Positions 20,501 through 28,800 of a DNA stretch of 64,000 nt are shown piece by piece. The notes below the pieces were generated by a model. It was not told where the DNA came from, did no database searches, and was given only the letters and a program-made list of their open reading frames with translations. A program made the position numbers and the translations under genes. Source of the DNA: Aquimarina sp. AU474 (GTDB lineage Bacteria > Bacteroidota > Bacteroidia > Flavobacteriales > Flavobacteriaceae); NCBI RefSeq assembly GCF_900312815.1, contig NZ_OMPE01000009.1, positions 1,612,001 through 1,676,000 of the forward strand, given 5' to 3'. Numbering within the stretch: the stretch's first letter is position 1; each line of letters opens with the position of its first letter.

Positions 20501-20760
20501 ATTTTGGAGATGGTTCTCCTATTGCTAGTACAAGACCAAATAGTTTTGGGCAAGTCATCAAAGTGTATAATCTACCTGTAAATGATGATAATATGGTTTC
20601 TCCGATGCTTACTATAACGAGAGATTTTTGCTCGACAAATGTGCCTATTAGTGATATAATTTTTGATGATGTACCTTATTACTATGGATATACAAGCGCA
20701 AGAAGATTTAATGGTGATGATGATGATATTTTATCAATGTCAATAGGAGATTTATTATAG
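17584..20760 (+). CDS. Giant eCIS-associated VWA/PKD protein, copy 1 (possible fibre/adhesin)
   Basis: 1058 aa without a signal peptide. The N-terminal block (residues 5-60: FRRFTQNQVLTEGHLNQIVD, then FDDQIRLSR, GVGIVCGF) is shared with the protein at 25846. A CX2C pair sits at C341/C344 and C362/C365. A von Willebrand A domain runs from about 393 to 585, with MIDAS-type DESGS at 399-403, inserted inside the shared scaffold. The scaffold resumes at about 614 (ELTICYSAGKSEQRLFTLIR). A PKD-like domain with WDFGDG at 972-977 closes the protein. VWA and PKD folds commonly mediate adhesion, so a particle fibre or receptor-binding protein is plausible. The lack of a secretion signal fits release with the particle rather than normal export. 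Confidence 0.75.
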   Translation: MTTTLEAITTNFRRFTQNQVLTEGHLNQIVDYFDDQIRLSRTCLSGVGIVCGFEVSCDETTKEITITQGVGVTTDGDLMHLFESDAEGALTIDLESITYGGYQGYDNTQGNYRPFFYRGSSQITLRELTVQSRGDGIRPLSSLSTLKDMVVLLYRETYIEEADLCTTLGCDNQGESRVVNHRVLLVSKTDARYIISQDQTIQKTNYGKLYYDLPEVTMNKVVGTPDIFDTYIDLKQSFYEVIKTTSTLQDLREGYSKLLTALEAQELLAVVNGKFAELFNFGEVNIPDDFQYLYDLLKDLVGTYNEIKELLLTIEVSDCCAGYEDFPKHLMLGEVEKAGECYECRHGFYKSPILADLVSTTCDSCAPKELDYDISVDDDPVCDDSVGNTDGNHIVFVIDESGSFRSQIDFVKDSLNGYLDSVSATNTNISIIGMSTNVDNTRSDHVIYKRANDPVHRNWIDSIYGTAASQGNGGSDFWGSGYQVVLESILNTDIPDPTIVIVLGDEGPGPYNAAGHSVTIDRAGAIKRDTKLFLYIVDSNRDTVLSGIASDAVSADSVASIDGETDLDTSDYFVTADFRDLEIKIKNLNESLINSNILCPETTADEVVVGASNTELTICYSAGKSEQRLFTLIRRAVQQLANYNPDYGFIKVTPSMSLGALSKKAIPFYYNVGEKLIEYWDFDKTILGRHRTNLSYHDGLLAIKKPLEFCIDSDFYRVEGHLGRDYKEVVGRINTIKKSNSLGFNVVALPIDNDDVIGEDYKSFYLNRNFGLEHKAGVPPGGTLVLFYLQNRQSDGGSVFVGEGDFDGVREVPSKRRAAAASAKSFEIDPRVANPVVADFCLPYLCCDENEIEVSLPDEIICFDEKTPPVPFDVVPRTAVVRADVPDGLDGGVIQNSDGTYSFDARRVSPQLHGISIRFIVNNQNSNFGVKVYPKPELSITHSVKYSNNKTMATVTYTVVGSDIGTITDFRWDFGDGSPIASTRPNSFGQVIKVYNLPVNDDNMVSPMLTITRDFCSTNVPISDIIFDDVPYYYGYTSARRFNGDDDDILSMSIGDLL

Positions 20761-20764
20761 AAAT

Positions 20765-21622
20765 TTGGAAAAAATCAAACTAATATATAGCCTTAATACG
20801 TATCCAATTACTCATAATAGATGGAATATGGGTAATAAATTAAAGGATACCATTTATATGACAGCTGCTAGCATTTTATATAGCTGCCAGTGGTATGAAG
20901 AGGTCGAATTATATGTGGATGACATAGGGTATGCCTATTTAGAAACATTGCCCTGTAAAGTTACCTTAGTTGATTTTGATCAAAACTCAGAATTATGGAT
21001 GAAACCAAAATTATCGGTTATCGAAAATCAGAATACACCTTTTATTCATATAGATAACGATGTTTTTTTAAAGAAATCAATTGCTATGGAGTTTGATAAG
21101 GTTTTAGTCGAACGCAAAGATATAGCCTACCATAATTATAAAGATTTAATAACTTTTTTTGATCAGTATTGCAATGGTATGATGTTTTGGAATCCAAAAT
21201 TAAGGTATGCTTGGTCTTGCGGAGTCATTGGATTTAAAGATTTAGAATTAAGAGATGATTTTGTGAATGGTTATAAAGTGCTTGAAGATGTTTTTGAAAA
21301 AAATAAAAATGATTATGAGTGTTTTAAAAACAGTTGTAATGGAAAAGGGTGGTATTTAGAACCAGGTTTACTTTTAGAACAGTATAATCTCACTAGTCTT
21401 CTTTCAAAAAAAGATATAATTCCAGCAGTTTTAATTCCTGGAGAATCACATCAAAAACAATCATCCTATGCAAATGAGATTGGGTACACTCATCTTTTTG
21501 GAGCTTCAAAGTATCACCCCAAAAACATAAATAAAATAGAAGAATTGTTAAATGAAAAGTTTAATGCTCACTATAAAATAATTAAAGAAAAAGTAAACTT
21601 AAACCAAACCGTGATGGTATAG
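20765..21622 (+). CDS. DxD glycosyltransferase-like protein A of the eCIS cluster
   Basis: 285 aa. The start is a TTG, 4 bases after the previous stop. I keep it because the resulting N-terminus (KIKLIYSLNTYPITHNRW) aligns with the start of the neighbouring paralog (KIVYSFWTAPLKKRW), whereas the first ATG at 20828 would cut this strand off. It contains a DxD motif (HIDNDVFLKK, D97/D99) and the block GYTHL at 240-244, both also present in the next two genes. DxD binds the nucleotide-sugar metal in GT-A fold enzymes. The family may be the one named DUF6734, from memory. Likely target: an eCIS component or a delivered host protein. No signal peptide. Confidence 0.7.
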   Translation: MEKIKLIYSLNTYPITHNRWNMGNKLKDTIYMTAASILYSCQWYEEVELYVDDIGYAYLETLPCKVTLVDFDQNSELWMKPKLSVIENQNTPFIHIDNDVFLKKSIAMEFDKVLVERKDIAYHNYKDLITFFDQYCNGMMFWNPKLRYAWSCGVIGFKDLELRDDFVNGYKVLEDVFEKNKNDYECFKNSCNGKGWYLEPGLLLEQYNLTSLLSKKDIIPAVLIPGESHQKQSSYANEIGYTHLFGASKYHPKNINKIEELLNEKFNAHYKIIKEKVNLNQTVMV

Positions 21623-21674
21623 ATTTTAAAACAAAGTATAAAATTATATAAACAAGTAAGACAGTATCACTAAT

Positions 21675-23339
21675 ATGAATAAAATTGTGTACAGTTTCTG
21701 GACTGCACCTTTAAAAAAAAGGTGGAGAGAATATAGAGAAGGTTTGGATCTAGAAGAAATAATACAATCTTCTATCAACTGCTTGTATTTATCTGCGTTG
21801 TATTCAAAAAAATGGGGCTTCGAAGTAGAAATTGTAACCGATTTAGATAGTGTAAAACATTTTGAAGAATTAGATGTAGATAACTTGTCTACAGAGCTTA
21901 CTTTTTTGAGTTATGAAGGGAGTTCTTGGATACAAGGTAAAATGTTTGCGATCTCCAAACAAACAAAACCTTTCGTGCATATTGATTGGGATGTAATGCT
22001 AAGGAAAGAGACTGTAGTCGATATTATTAAATCATGTAAAGCAGATTTAATCGTACAAAGTTTGGATGATATTTCGTTTGATCAAAAAGGAACTATTGGT
22101 AATGAAATACTATGGGAACATATAGAAAATTTTAAGTGGATTGCAGATAATAGCCCTTTTTATATTGAAGAATTAAATAGAACACACTATAAGGTATATA
22201 ATACAGCAATTATTGGATTTAATAATTTGATATTGAGAGATGCATATATCAATGATTTTTTAAAGTGCTTGCAAATTAATCGCGGTACTAACAAAAAAAG
22301 GTTTTTTGATATTGATGTGTCTAGAATGATAGATCAATACCTAATGTATTGTGTTGCAAAATCTCACAAAGCAAAGGTGCAGGTATTACTACCCAAAGAG
22401 CAAAATATACAAGAAGAGGCAAAAAAGATGGGGTATACTCACCTCACTTTTTTGAGTAAATACACCAAACCCGTTCAACAACAAATTGTTCGCAATATCC
22501 ATAAAGAATTTCCTAAGTACAGTCATTTAGTTGTTCCAAAATTATTAACAGAAAACAAAATTAAGATTAGTTTATGCACAGTAGTGATGAATAGATTTGA
22601 TCATTTGATTACTACTTTAAAACATAACCTAGAAATTGTAAGGAATTTTGAAGGTGCCGTAGATATCAATATCATCGATTACAACTCTACAGATGGATTA
22701 GAAGATTTCTTATTTGGTCAGGATTGGTTTATCGAAGCGATCCAAGATGGATTAATTATATATTATAAAAATTATACTGCAGAGTATTATCATCGTTCTC
22801 TTCCCAAAAATGTAGTCCACTATTTAGCATTAGGAGAGTATCTAATTAATATAGATGCAGATAATTTTGTGAGCGGTAGTTATCTAAACTATTGCCTTTC
22901 ATTAATAAAACGCGAAAAGGATTTTTTCTTGCGTCCTTCGATTTTATGTACAGGAGGATCTTTTGGTCGTATTATGGTCAATAGAGAAGATTTTAAAAAA
23001 ATTGGGGGCTATAATCTTAAGATAGAGAACTATGGATATGAAGATACAGAGTTTACATTGAGGCTACGTAAAATGGGTCTAAAACAATTAAAAGCTCCAG
23101 GACATTTATGTAGTGATGTGATAGAACACGATGATGCATTAAGGACGGTTAATGAAAAAAAACGCATAGATACAAATTCAGAAGATTATTCACATGATGA
23201 ATCTGATCACCAAAACAAGAAAATTAATTTTGAGCTATATCCTAATAAGAATAAAGTAATCAATATCGAATTGTTTAAACTAAATCATAATAAAAAGAAA
23301 ATAAAAATTCATGACGCCGGTACAATTGCTTTGGACTAA
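21675..23339 (+). CDS. Two-domain glycosyltransferase of the eCIS cluster (DxD domain plus GT2)
   Basis: 554 aa. Residues 1 to about 280 are homologous to the preceding and following proteins: MNKIVYSFWTAPLKKRW, HIDWDVMLRKE with D104/D106, and GYTHL at 253-257. Residues about 295-500 form a second, family-2 glycosyltransferase domain: KISLCTVVMNRFDHLITTLK, INIIDYNSTDGLEDF, INIDADNFVSG with D394/D396, and GGYNLK...GYEDTEFTLRLRKMG, the acceptor-site ED motif typical of GT2 enzymes. The tail is Lys/Asn-rich. The fusion of two transferase domains suggests it adds two sugars in sequence. It overlaps the next gene by 29 bases. Enzyme class is fairly sure; substrate unknown. Confidence 0.8.
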   Translation: MNKIVYSFWTAPLKKRWREYREGLDLEEIIQSSINCLYLSALYSKKWGFEVEIVTDLDSVKHFEELDVDNLSTELTFLSYEGSSWIQGKMFAISKQTKPFVHIDWDVMLRKETVVDIIKSCKADLIVQSLDDISFDQKGTIGNEILWEHIENFKWIADNSPFYIEELNRTHYKVYNTAIIGFNNLILRDAYINDFLKCLQINRGTNKKRFFDIDVSRMIDQYLMYCVAKSHKAKVQVLLPKEQNIQEEAKKMGYTHLTFLSKYTKPVQQQIVRNIHKEFPKYSHLVVPKLLTENKIKISLCTVVMNRFDHLITTLKHNLEIVRNFEGAVDINIIDYNSTDGLEDFLFGQDWFIEAIQDGLIIYYKNYTAEYYHRSLPKNVVHYLALGEYLINIDADNFVSGSYLNYCLSLIKREKDFFLRPSILCTGGSFGRIMVNREDFKKIGGYNLKIENYGYEDTEFTLRLRKMGLKQLKAPGHLCSDVIEHDDALRTVNEKKRIDTNSEDYSHDESDHQNKKINFELYPNKNKVINIELFKLNHNKKKIKIHDAGTIALD

Positions 23340-24228
23340 ACCATTTGATCATAACAATGACAAATTTGAATCATGCATCTATATGTTTTTAAGTGCACTG
23401 ATGATCAAAAAAGTCTATGGTGAGGTTCATATTATGACAGATTATTACGGAAAAGAGTTGATTCGTCAATTAGAGCTGCCGTATGATGTAATATATTCAG
23501 AATTAGGACAAATGGATGAGGTAACCACTTTTGTAGATGCAAAAATATTAGGATACAAGATGCTAGCTGATTTATTACCAAATTATCTATATCTCGATTA
23601 CGATATTTTTATTACCAAACCAATCAAAGAAAGGGATATTATCGTGCAATGCGACGAAGGTTTAAACTCTCATCCCTATTGTCTATATCATTATTTTAAG
23701 GATAAAGGAGTGAAGTTTTACTATGAGTACGCCGATGAAGATTTAAGGTTTTTAAATATGGGATTATTTAGGTGCACCGATAGAAATATAATTTATGATT
23801 ATTATGATGCATATTTCTCTACCATATATCAAAATCAACATTTAGACTTTGATGAATATACAATGGCACAACTCACTATGTTTTTAGAACAAACCTATGT
23901 TCTAAAAACAGTTCAAAAACACAATAAGACAGATCAGATATACGAATATTACCCCAGAACCAAATCTACCTATAATGATTATATGTACACCAATAGTGAT
24001 CATAGATTGGATAAGATCATCAAAAAGTATGTAGGGAATACGTCAAGTCTTGATCATGGTTTTTATGTAGCTCCTTCTGATATTAATAATATCGATAAAA
24101 CAGGATACACTCATTTGATGCATTACAAAAGAATGAAAGAAATATCACTTGATGTTATGGAATATGCTTTTAAAAATTACCCAAAGGAGTTTGCTAATTT
24201 AATGACAAATATGAAATATATCTGCTAG
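23311..24228 (+). CDS. DxD glycosyltransferase-like protein C of the eCIS cluster
   Basis: 305 aa, third member of the trio. N-terminus TPVQLLWTKPFDHNNDKFES, DxD in LYLDYDIFITKP (D96/D98), and GYTHL at 265-269 near the C-terminus. It is the most divergent copy but keeps the order and spacing of the shared blocks. Its ATG lies inside the end of the preceding gene (29-base overlap), so translation is probably coupled, and its stop directly abuts the ATG of the tape-measure-family gene. Cytoplasmic by sequence. The role is assumed to match its paralogs; an inactive scaffold copy is an alternative. Confidence 0.68.
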   Translation: MTPVQLLWTKPFDHNNDKFESCIYMFLSALMIKKVYGEVHIMTDYYGKELIRQLELPYDVIYSELGQMDEVTTFVDAKILGYKMLADLLPNYLYLDYDIFITKPIKERDIIVQCDEGLNSHPYCLYHYFKDKGVKFYYEYADEDLRFLNMGLFRCTDRNIIYDYYDAYFSTIYQNQHLDFDEYTMAQLTMFLEQTYVLKTVQKHNKTDQIYEYYPRTKSTYNDYMYTNSDHRLDKIIKKYVGNTSSLDHGFYVAPSDINNIDKTGYTHLMHYKRMKEISLDVMEYAFKNYPKEFANLMTNMKYIC

Positions 24229-25791
24229 ATGAGTAGTGCTAAAAAACATATAATAAATAAGATGTATCTCGAGGTTAATACAAACTCTAGAGATAAAGCT
24301 TATGAGATTAAAGATAATCTCGATGTGTTTTTGAAAGAAAAAGTGTTTCCGAAATTAGAAAGTCATTTTGAAGCTTTAGAGAAAGAATATCAATTTGAAA
24401 TTATTCGGATTGAAAAACTTGATCTCGACCTCAAGTTTGATCATCAATTTTCTAATGTAGAATTACAAGATGAGATTATTAAAAGTATTGATCAGGAGGT
24501 TCGTAAAAAAATCAAGCAACAAGCAACAAGCGATAAAGGATCAGATGTTTTTTTGAGTTCGGAGAAAAGTAAATTGAGAACATTTTTGTATTTCCTAAAA
24601 AAAGGAACTGCGCCTTGGTGGGATACTAAAACTACTAATTTTTTGCATGAGATAGATCAAATCGAAGAAATTATTAATGTTTCTGGATTCGAAAATGCCA
24701 TTATTGAGAATTTGAAAAATCATGTAAGCAAACAACGATTGATCAAACAATTTCCAGATCAAGTAGTTAGATCAGTACTAATGCGAATGTATACATCTGC
24801 GACGTACAAGATTAATTCAGAGATATTATTTGGGGATGAATTGATTACATATTTAGAAAATGGAAGTGTTCAAAATCGCGAAAGGATATGGAGTGCGATA
24901 GTACAATATATTTATACTAAAAATGACTTGGAGTTTTATCAAATCTTAAAAAATATCCAATTAGAACATACAGAAGAATTAAAAAATAAAAAAGAATCGA
25001 TAAGCAAAGAAGACACATGGCTTTCAAAAACGATTGATATAATTGGTTTAGAGTTAAATGTTTTAGAAGAATTTAATTTGGAAGAAAGAAGTTCAGACAC
25101 CGATATTTCTCAAATTAAATTAATAGAAAATGATATAGATCAAACACCTGATCAGGAAAACATACATAAGGAACAAGTACAAGAGTTAGAAGCCGATTTT
25201 TTAACCAAAAATCTTAAAGAAAATAGCCAAGACGATCAAAATATAAAAACCCAAACAGATAATGCTGATCATGACGAAATTGATGACCTAGTAGAGGAAT
25301 CTTATTATATTTCAAATGCCGGATTAATCCTATTACACCCCTATTTAAAGTATTTTTTCGAACATTGTAATTTACTCGATGATAAGAGTAAAAACATAAA
25401 GAATCAGGAATTAGCAACACATTTGCTTCATTATGTTGCAACTCAGGGGCACCAACAACCAGAGCATCTCATGATTTTTGAAAAGTTCTTATGTAATATT
25501 CCAATACATAAACCAATAGCTAGAGATGTTACGTTACTAGAAGAGTATAAGAATCATGCAGAAAATCTTTTAGAAGCAACACTTCAAAATTGGGGAGCAT
25601 TAAAAAATGCTTCTCCCGATCTATTGCGTAATGAATTTATTCAACGTCCGGGAAAGCTAATCTTAAAAGGAGATAACCCAAAGATTATTATTGAAAGAAA
25701 AACGCAAGATATTCTATTAGATAGATTACCATGGAATATCAGCGTTATAAAATTACCATGGAAAGATAAACTGATTTTTGCGGATTGGTAA
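24229..25791 (+). CDS. Contractile injection system tape-measure-family protein
   Basis: 520 aa, matching from memory the family named contractile injection system tape measure protein in Bacteroidota clusters. Visible blocks: an N-terminal KKHIINKMYLEVNTNSRDKA and FEIIRIEKLDLDLKF, a mid-region acidic linker at about 285-355 (Glu/Asp/Gln-rich), then ISNAGLILLHPYLKYFFEHC, NQELATHLLHYVATQ and the terminal IIERKTQDILLDRLPWNISV with IKLPWKDKLIFADW. The C-terminal blocks are the most typical part. The family name implies control of tube length; direct evidence for this role is limited, so the functional label is less sure than the family. Confidence 0.8.
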   Translation: MSSAKKHIINKMYLEVNTNSRDKAYEIKDNLDVFLKEKVFPKLESHFEALEKEYQFEIIRIEKLDLDLKFDHQFSNVELQDEIIKSIDQEVRKKIKQQATSDKGSDVFLSSEKSKLRTFLYFLKKGTAPWWDTKTTNFLHEIDQIEEIINVSGFENAIIENLKNHVSKQRLIKQFPDQVVRSVLMRMYTSATYKINSEILFGDELITYLENGSVQNRERIWSAIVQYIYTKNDLEFYQILKNIQLEHTEELKNKKESISKEDTWLSKTIDIIGLELNVLEEFNLEERSSDTDISQIKLIENDIDQTPDQENIHKEQVQELEADFLTKNLKENSQDDQNIKTQTDNADHDEIDDLVEESYYISNAGLILLHPYLKYFFEHCNLLDDKSKNIKNQELATHLLHYVATQGHQQPEHLMIFEKFLCNIPIHKPIARDVTLLEEYKNHAENLLEATLQNWGALKNASPDLLRNEFIQRPGKLILKGDNPKIIIERKTQDILLDRLPWNISVIKLPWKDKLIFADW

Positions 25792-25845
25792 GTTTATTCA
25801 TTAAGAACATAGAGATAAAAAAATATAATAAAATATACACAAATC

Positions 25846-28800
25846 ATGATCACCAAACTAGCAAAAATATCGCCAGGTTTTAGAAGGTTTTCAAAGAGTC
25901 AATTCTTAACAGAAAGCCATCTTAATCAAATTGTTGATCATTTTGATGATCAAATACGCTTATCAAGAATCAATTTGAGTGGTGTAGGAATTGTATGTGG
26001 TTTTGATATAAAATCAACAGCAAGAACAATTACTATTACTCAAGGACTAGGGATTACTACCGACGGAGATTTATTGCATCTATATCGAGATAGAGGAGAG
26101 AATAAAATTATTGATTTTCCAGAGATTACATATACTCATTTTCGAGTTTATGATAATGAAAAGGCTAATTATACACCGTTTTTTTATCAGGGAGATGATC
26201 AAATTGAGTTATATGAATTGCTTCCTAGAAGAGAAGACAGTGAAACTTTTCCGCTTACTCAATTATCTGCTGGTGATGGTCCAGATTTACAGGATATGGT
26301 AGTGTTAATCTATCTAGAACATTTTGAGCGCAATATTAATAGATGTAGTAGTCTAAGTTGTGATGGAGAAGGTATAGATGTTGTTGCCAATTTCAAAATT
26401 TTAGTCACTACCAAAGCTAATGCTGCGGTCATTAATAGTCATGATAAAACTATAAGTAGGCCAAACTTTAAAACGATATACTATCAATTACCAGAGGTGT
26501 TTTTACCCAAAGTAATTCCAGGAACAGATGATTTCAAAACATTATTTACACTATGGGAACGTCTTAGTGCTCCTTTTGGGAATAAAAAAATAATAGAAGA
26601 TGTAAAAGAAGGCTTTGTAAAAATACTAGATACAGTAAAAGCTCCAGAGCTTAAGCTAAGGTTTGAAAACAGAATCAATGAGCTTTTTGATTTTGATACT
26701 GATAATGCACTTCAAGATATACAATATCGGTACGATTTATTAAAAGATGTTGTAGATACTTATAATGAGATTAAAAGAGTATTACTTCAGTTATCATCTA
26801 CAGTTTGTACTGCTAATCTCGGGGATTTCCCTAAACATTTAATGTTAGGAGAAGTGTTTAAAGAAAAAGCATGTTATGATTGTAGGCATAGTTTTTATAA
26901 ATCTTTGGCACATACTTCTAAAAGTGGAGATCGCTGTAATAATTGTAATAATGATGATAGTGCTACAGAGCTTAGCGTATGCTATGATATTCATAACCTC
27001 GAACAAAAGATGTATAGTCTTTTGTTGCGGGTAATTGCACAACTTGAAAACTATAATTTTGAATATAAATTAATTAAGATTACCCCATCACTTATTCGTG
27101 GAACTTTAGGTAATAAAGCTATACCGTTTTATAATAAAGTAGATAAAACATTATTAAAACTTTGGAATTTTGATAAATCCGTGAGACATCGAGAAGGGAC
27201 AAATATAAGTTATCATACTAATCTATTAGATAACAAAATTCCGTTAGACTTATGCATTGATAAAAATTTTTATCGAATTGAAGGACACCAAGGAAAAAAT
27301 TATAAAGCTGTTATTGAAAAACTTAAAGAGATAAAGAGTAAAAAGGCTTTAAGTTTTAATATTGTGGCCTTGGGAGTTACGAGTCGAGAAATTATTACAG
27401 GAGAAAATTATACTTCGTATTATCTAAATAGAAGACAAGGAATTGAACATAAAGCTGGAGTATCACCAAGAGGAACTTTTATTTTGGTTTTTCTAGAAGA
27501 CGCTCCTAGAATAATTGGGGAAGGTGAGTCTTTTAGAAGAGAGGTTAGGGTATCTGAATTTGCAGAAGGTGTTTTTCAGCCGGTGATAGCAGATTTTATG
27601 GTGCCTTATTTATGTTGTGACGAAAGTGTTTTAACGTTAGAATTACCTATGGATACTTTATGTTTTGGAAGAGATACAGAACCTATTCCGTTTAAAACTA
27701 ATCCTAGGGATGGATTTGTTACAGCCGATATCCCTGCTGGATTAAGCGGTGGTGTAGTACGGGATGATAATGGGGATTCTTTTTTCGATCCCAATCAGGT
27801 GAGCCCAGAATTAATAGGTGCTCCAATAAAGTTCGAAGTAAATAATCAAGATTCTGAAGTTACCATAACGATTCATAGAAAACCAGAACCAATAATTACA
27901 ACTTCGGTAGTATATGATAATCCTTTTAAAACAGAAGTAACAGTTACTTATACGGTATCTGGACCACATATTGATGAAATTACAAGATACGAATGGGATT
28001 TTGGTGACGGTACAATTATTGAAATGGAGCCAGATGCTGCTGGGGTAATAGTTAGGCAATATGATAATCTTCCTGAAACTGCACCTAATACCATCAACCC
28101 TGTACTTAGAGTAAACACCGATTTTTGTGAGAATACGATTATTATAGACCCAATTACTTTTGAAGATCCGATAGTCATTGAGTTAGAGTTGGATAGAAAT
28201 GAAATTTGTGTAAATCCAGAAGATTGTGATATTCCTGTTCATATAGCACTGCTCATTGATGAATCAGGGTCGATAAGTGGTAATGAAATTACTGAAATAA
28301 AAAATGGTCTTACGGTATTTGTAAATGATCAAGAAAATTCAGGAAACCTGATCACACTTTGTAATATGAATGTTAATGACAATCTTTTACCTACTAGAAT
28401 TATTCCTGAGACTGCTATTACACCAACAACCAAATCGCAATTCACCAATTGGATTAGTGAATATAAAACAGATAATAGTACTCTTATAAGTGCAGATTAC
28501 TGGTCAAGTGCTATAGGGTATCTTACCAATGATATTTCATCTCCAAATCCACTTACAGTAGATTTGGATATAGTGATTATTATAACCGATGGGTTGCAAA
28601 CTCAAAACTTTACTCAACTTAAGGATAGGGTAGCCAGATTAAGCAATCAAACTCATATTTTTTATTATGCACTTAGTGATGGTTCCTATGCAAGTTCCTC
28701 TTCCAGTAGAGATTTAGCAGTAGCGTTACCGGATCTATTGGGTAGGCCGCCGGTTTTAAGTAATCCCGATTTTTCAGATATAGACACTGCCGATTATTCT

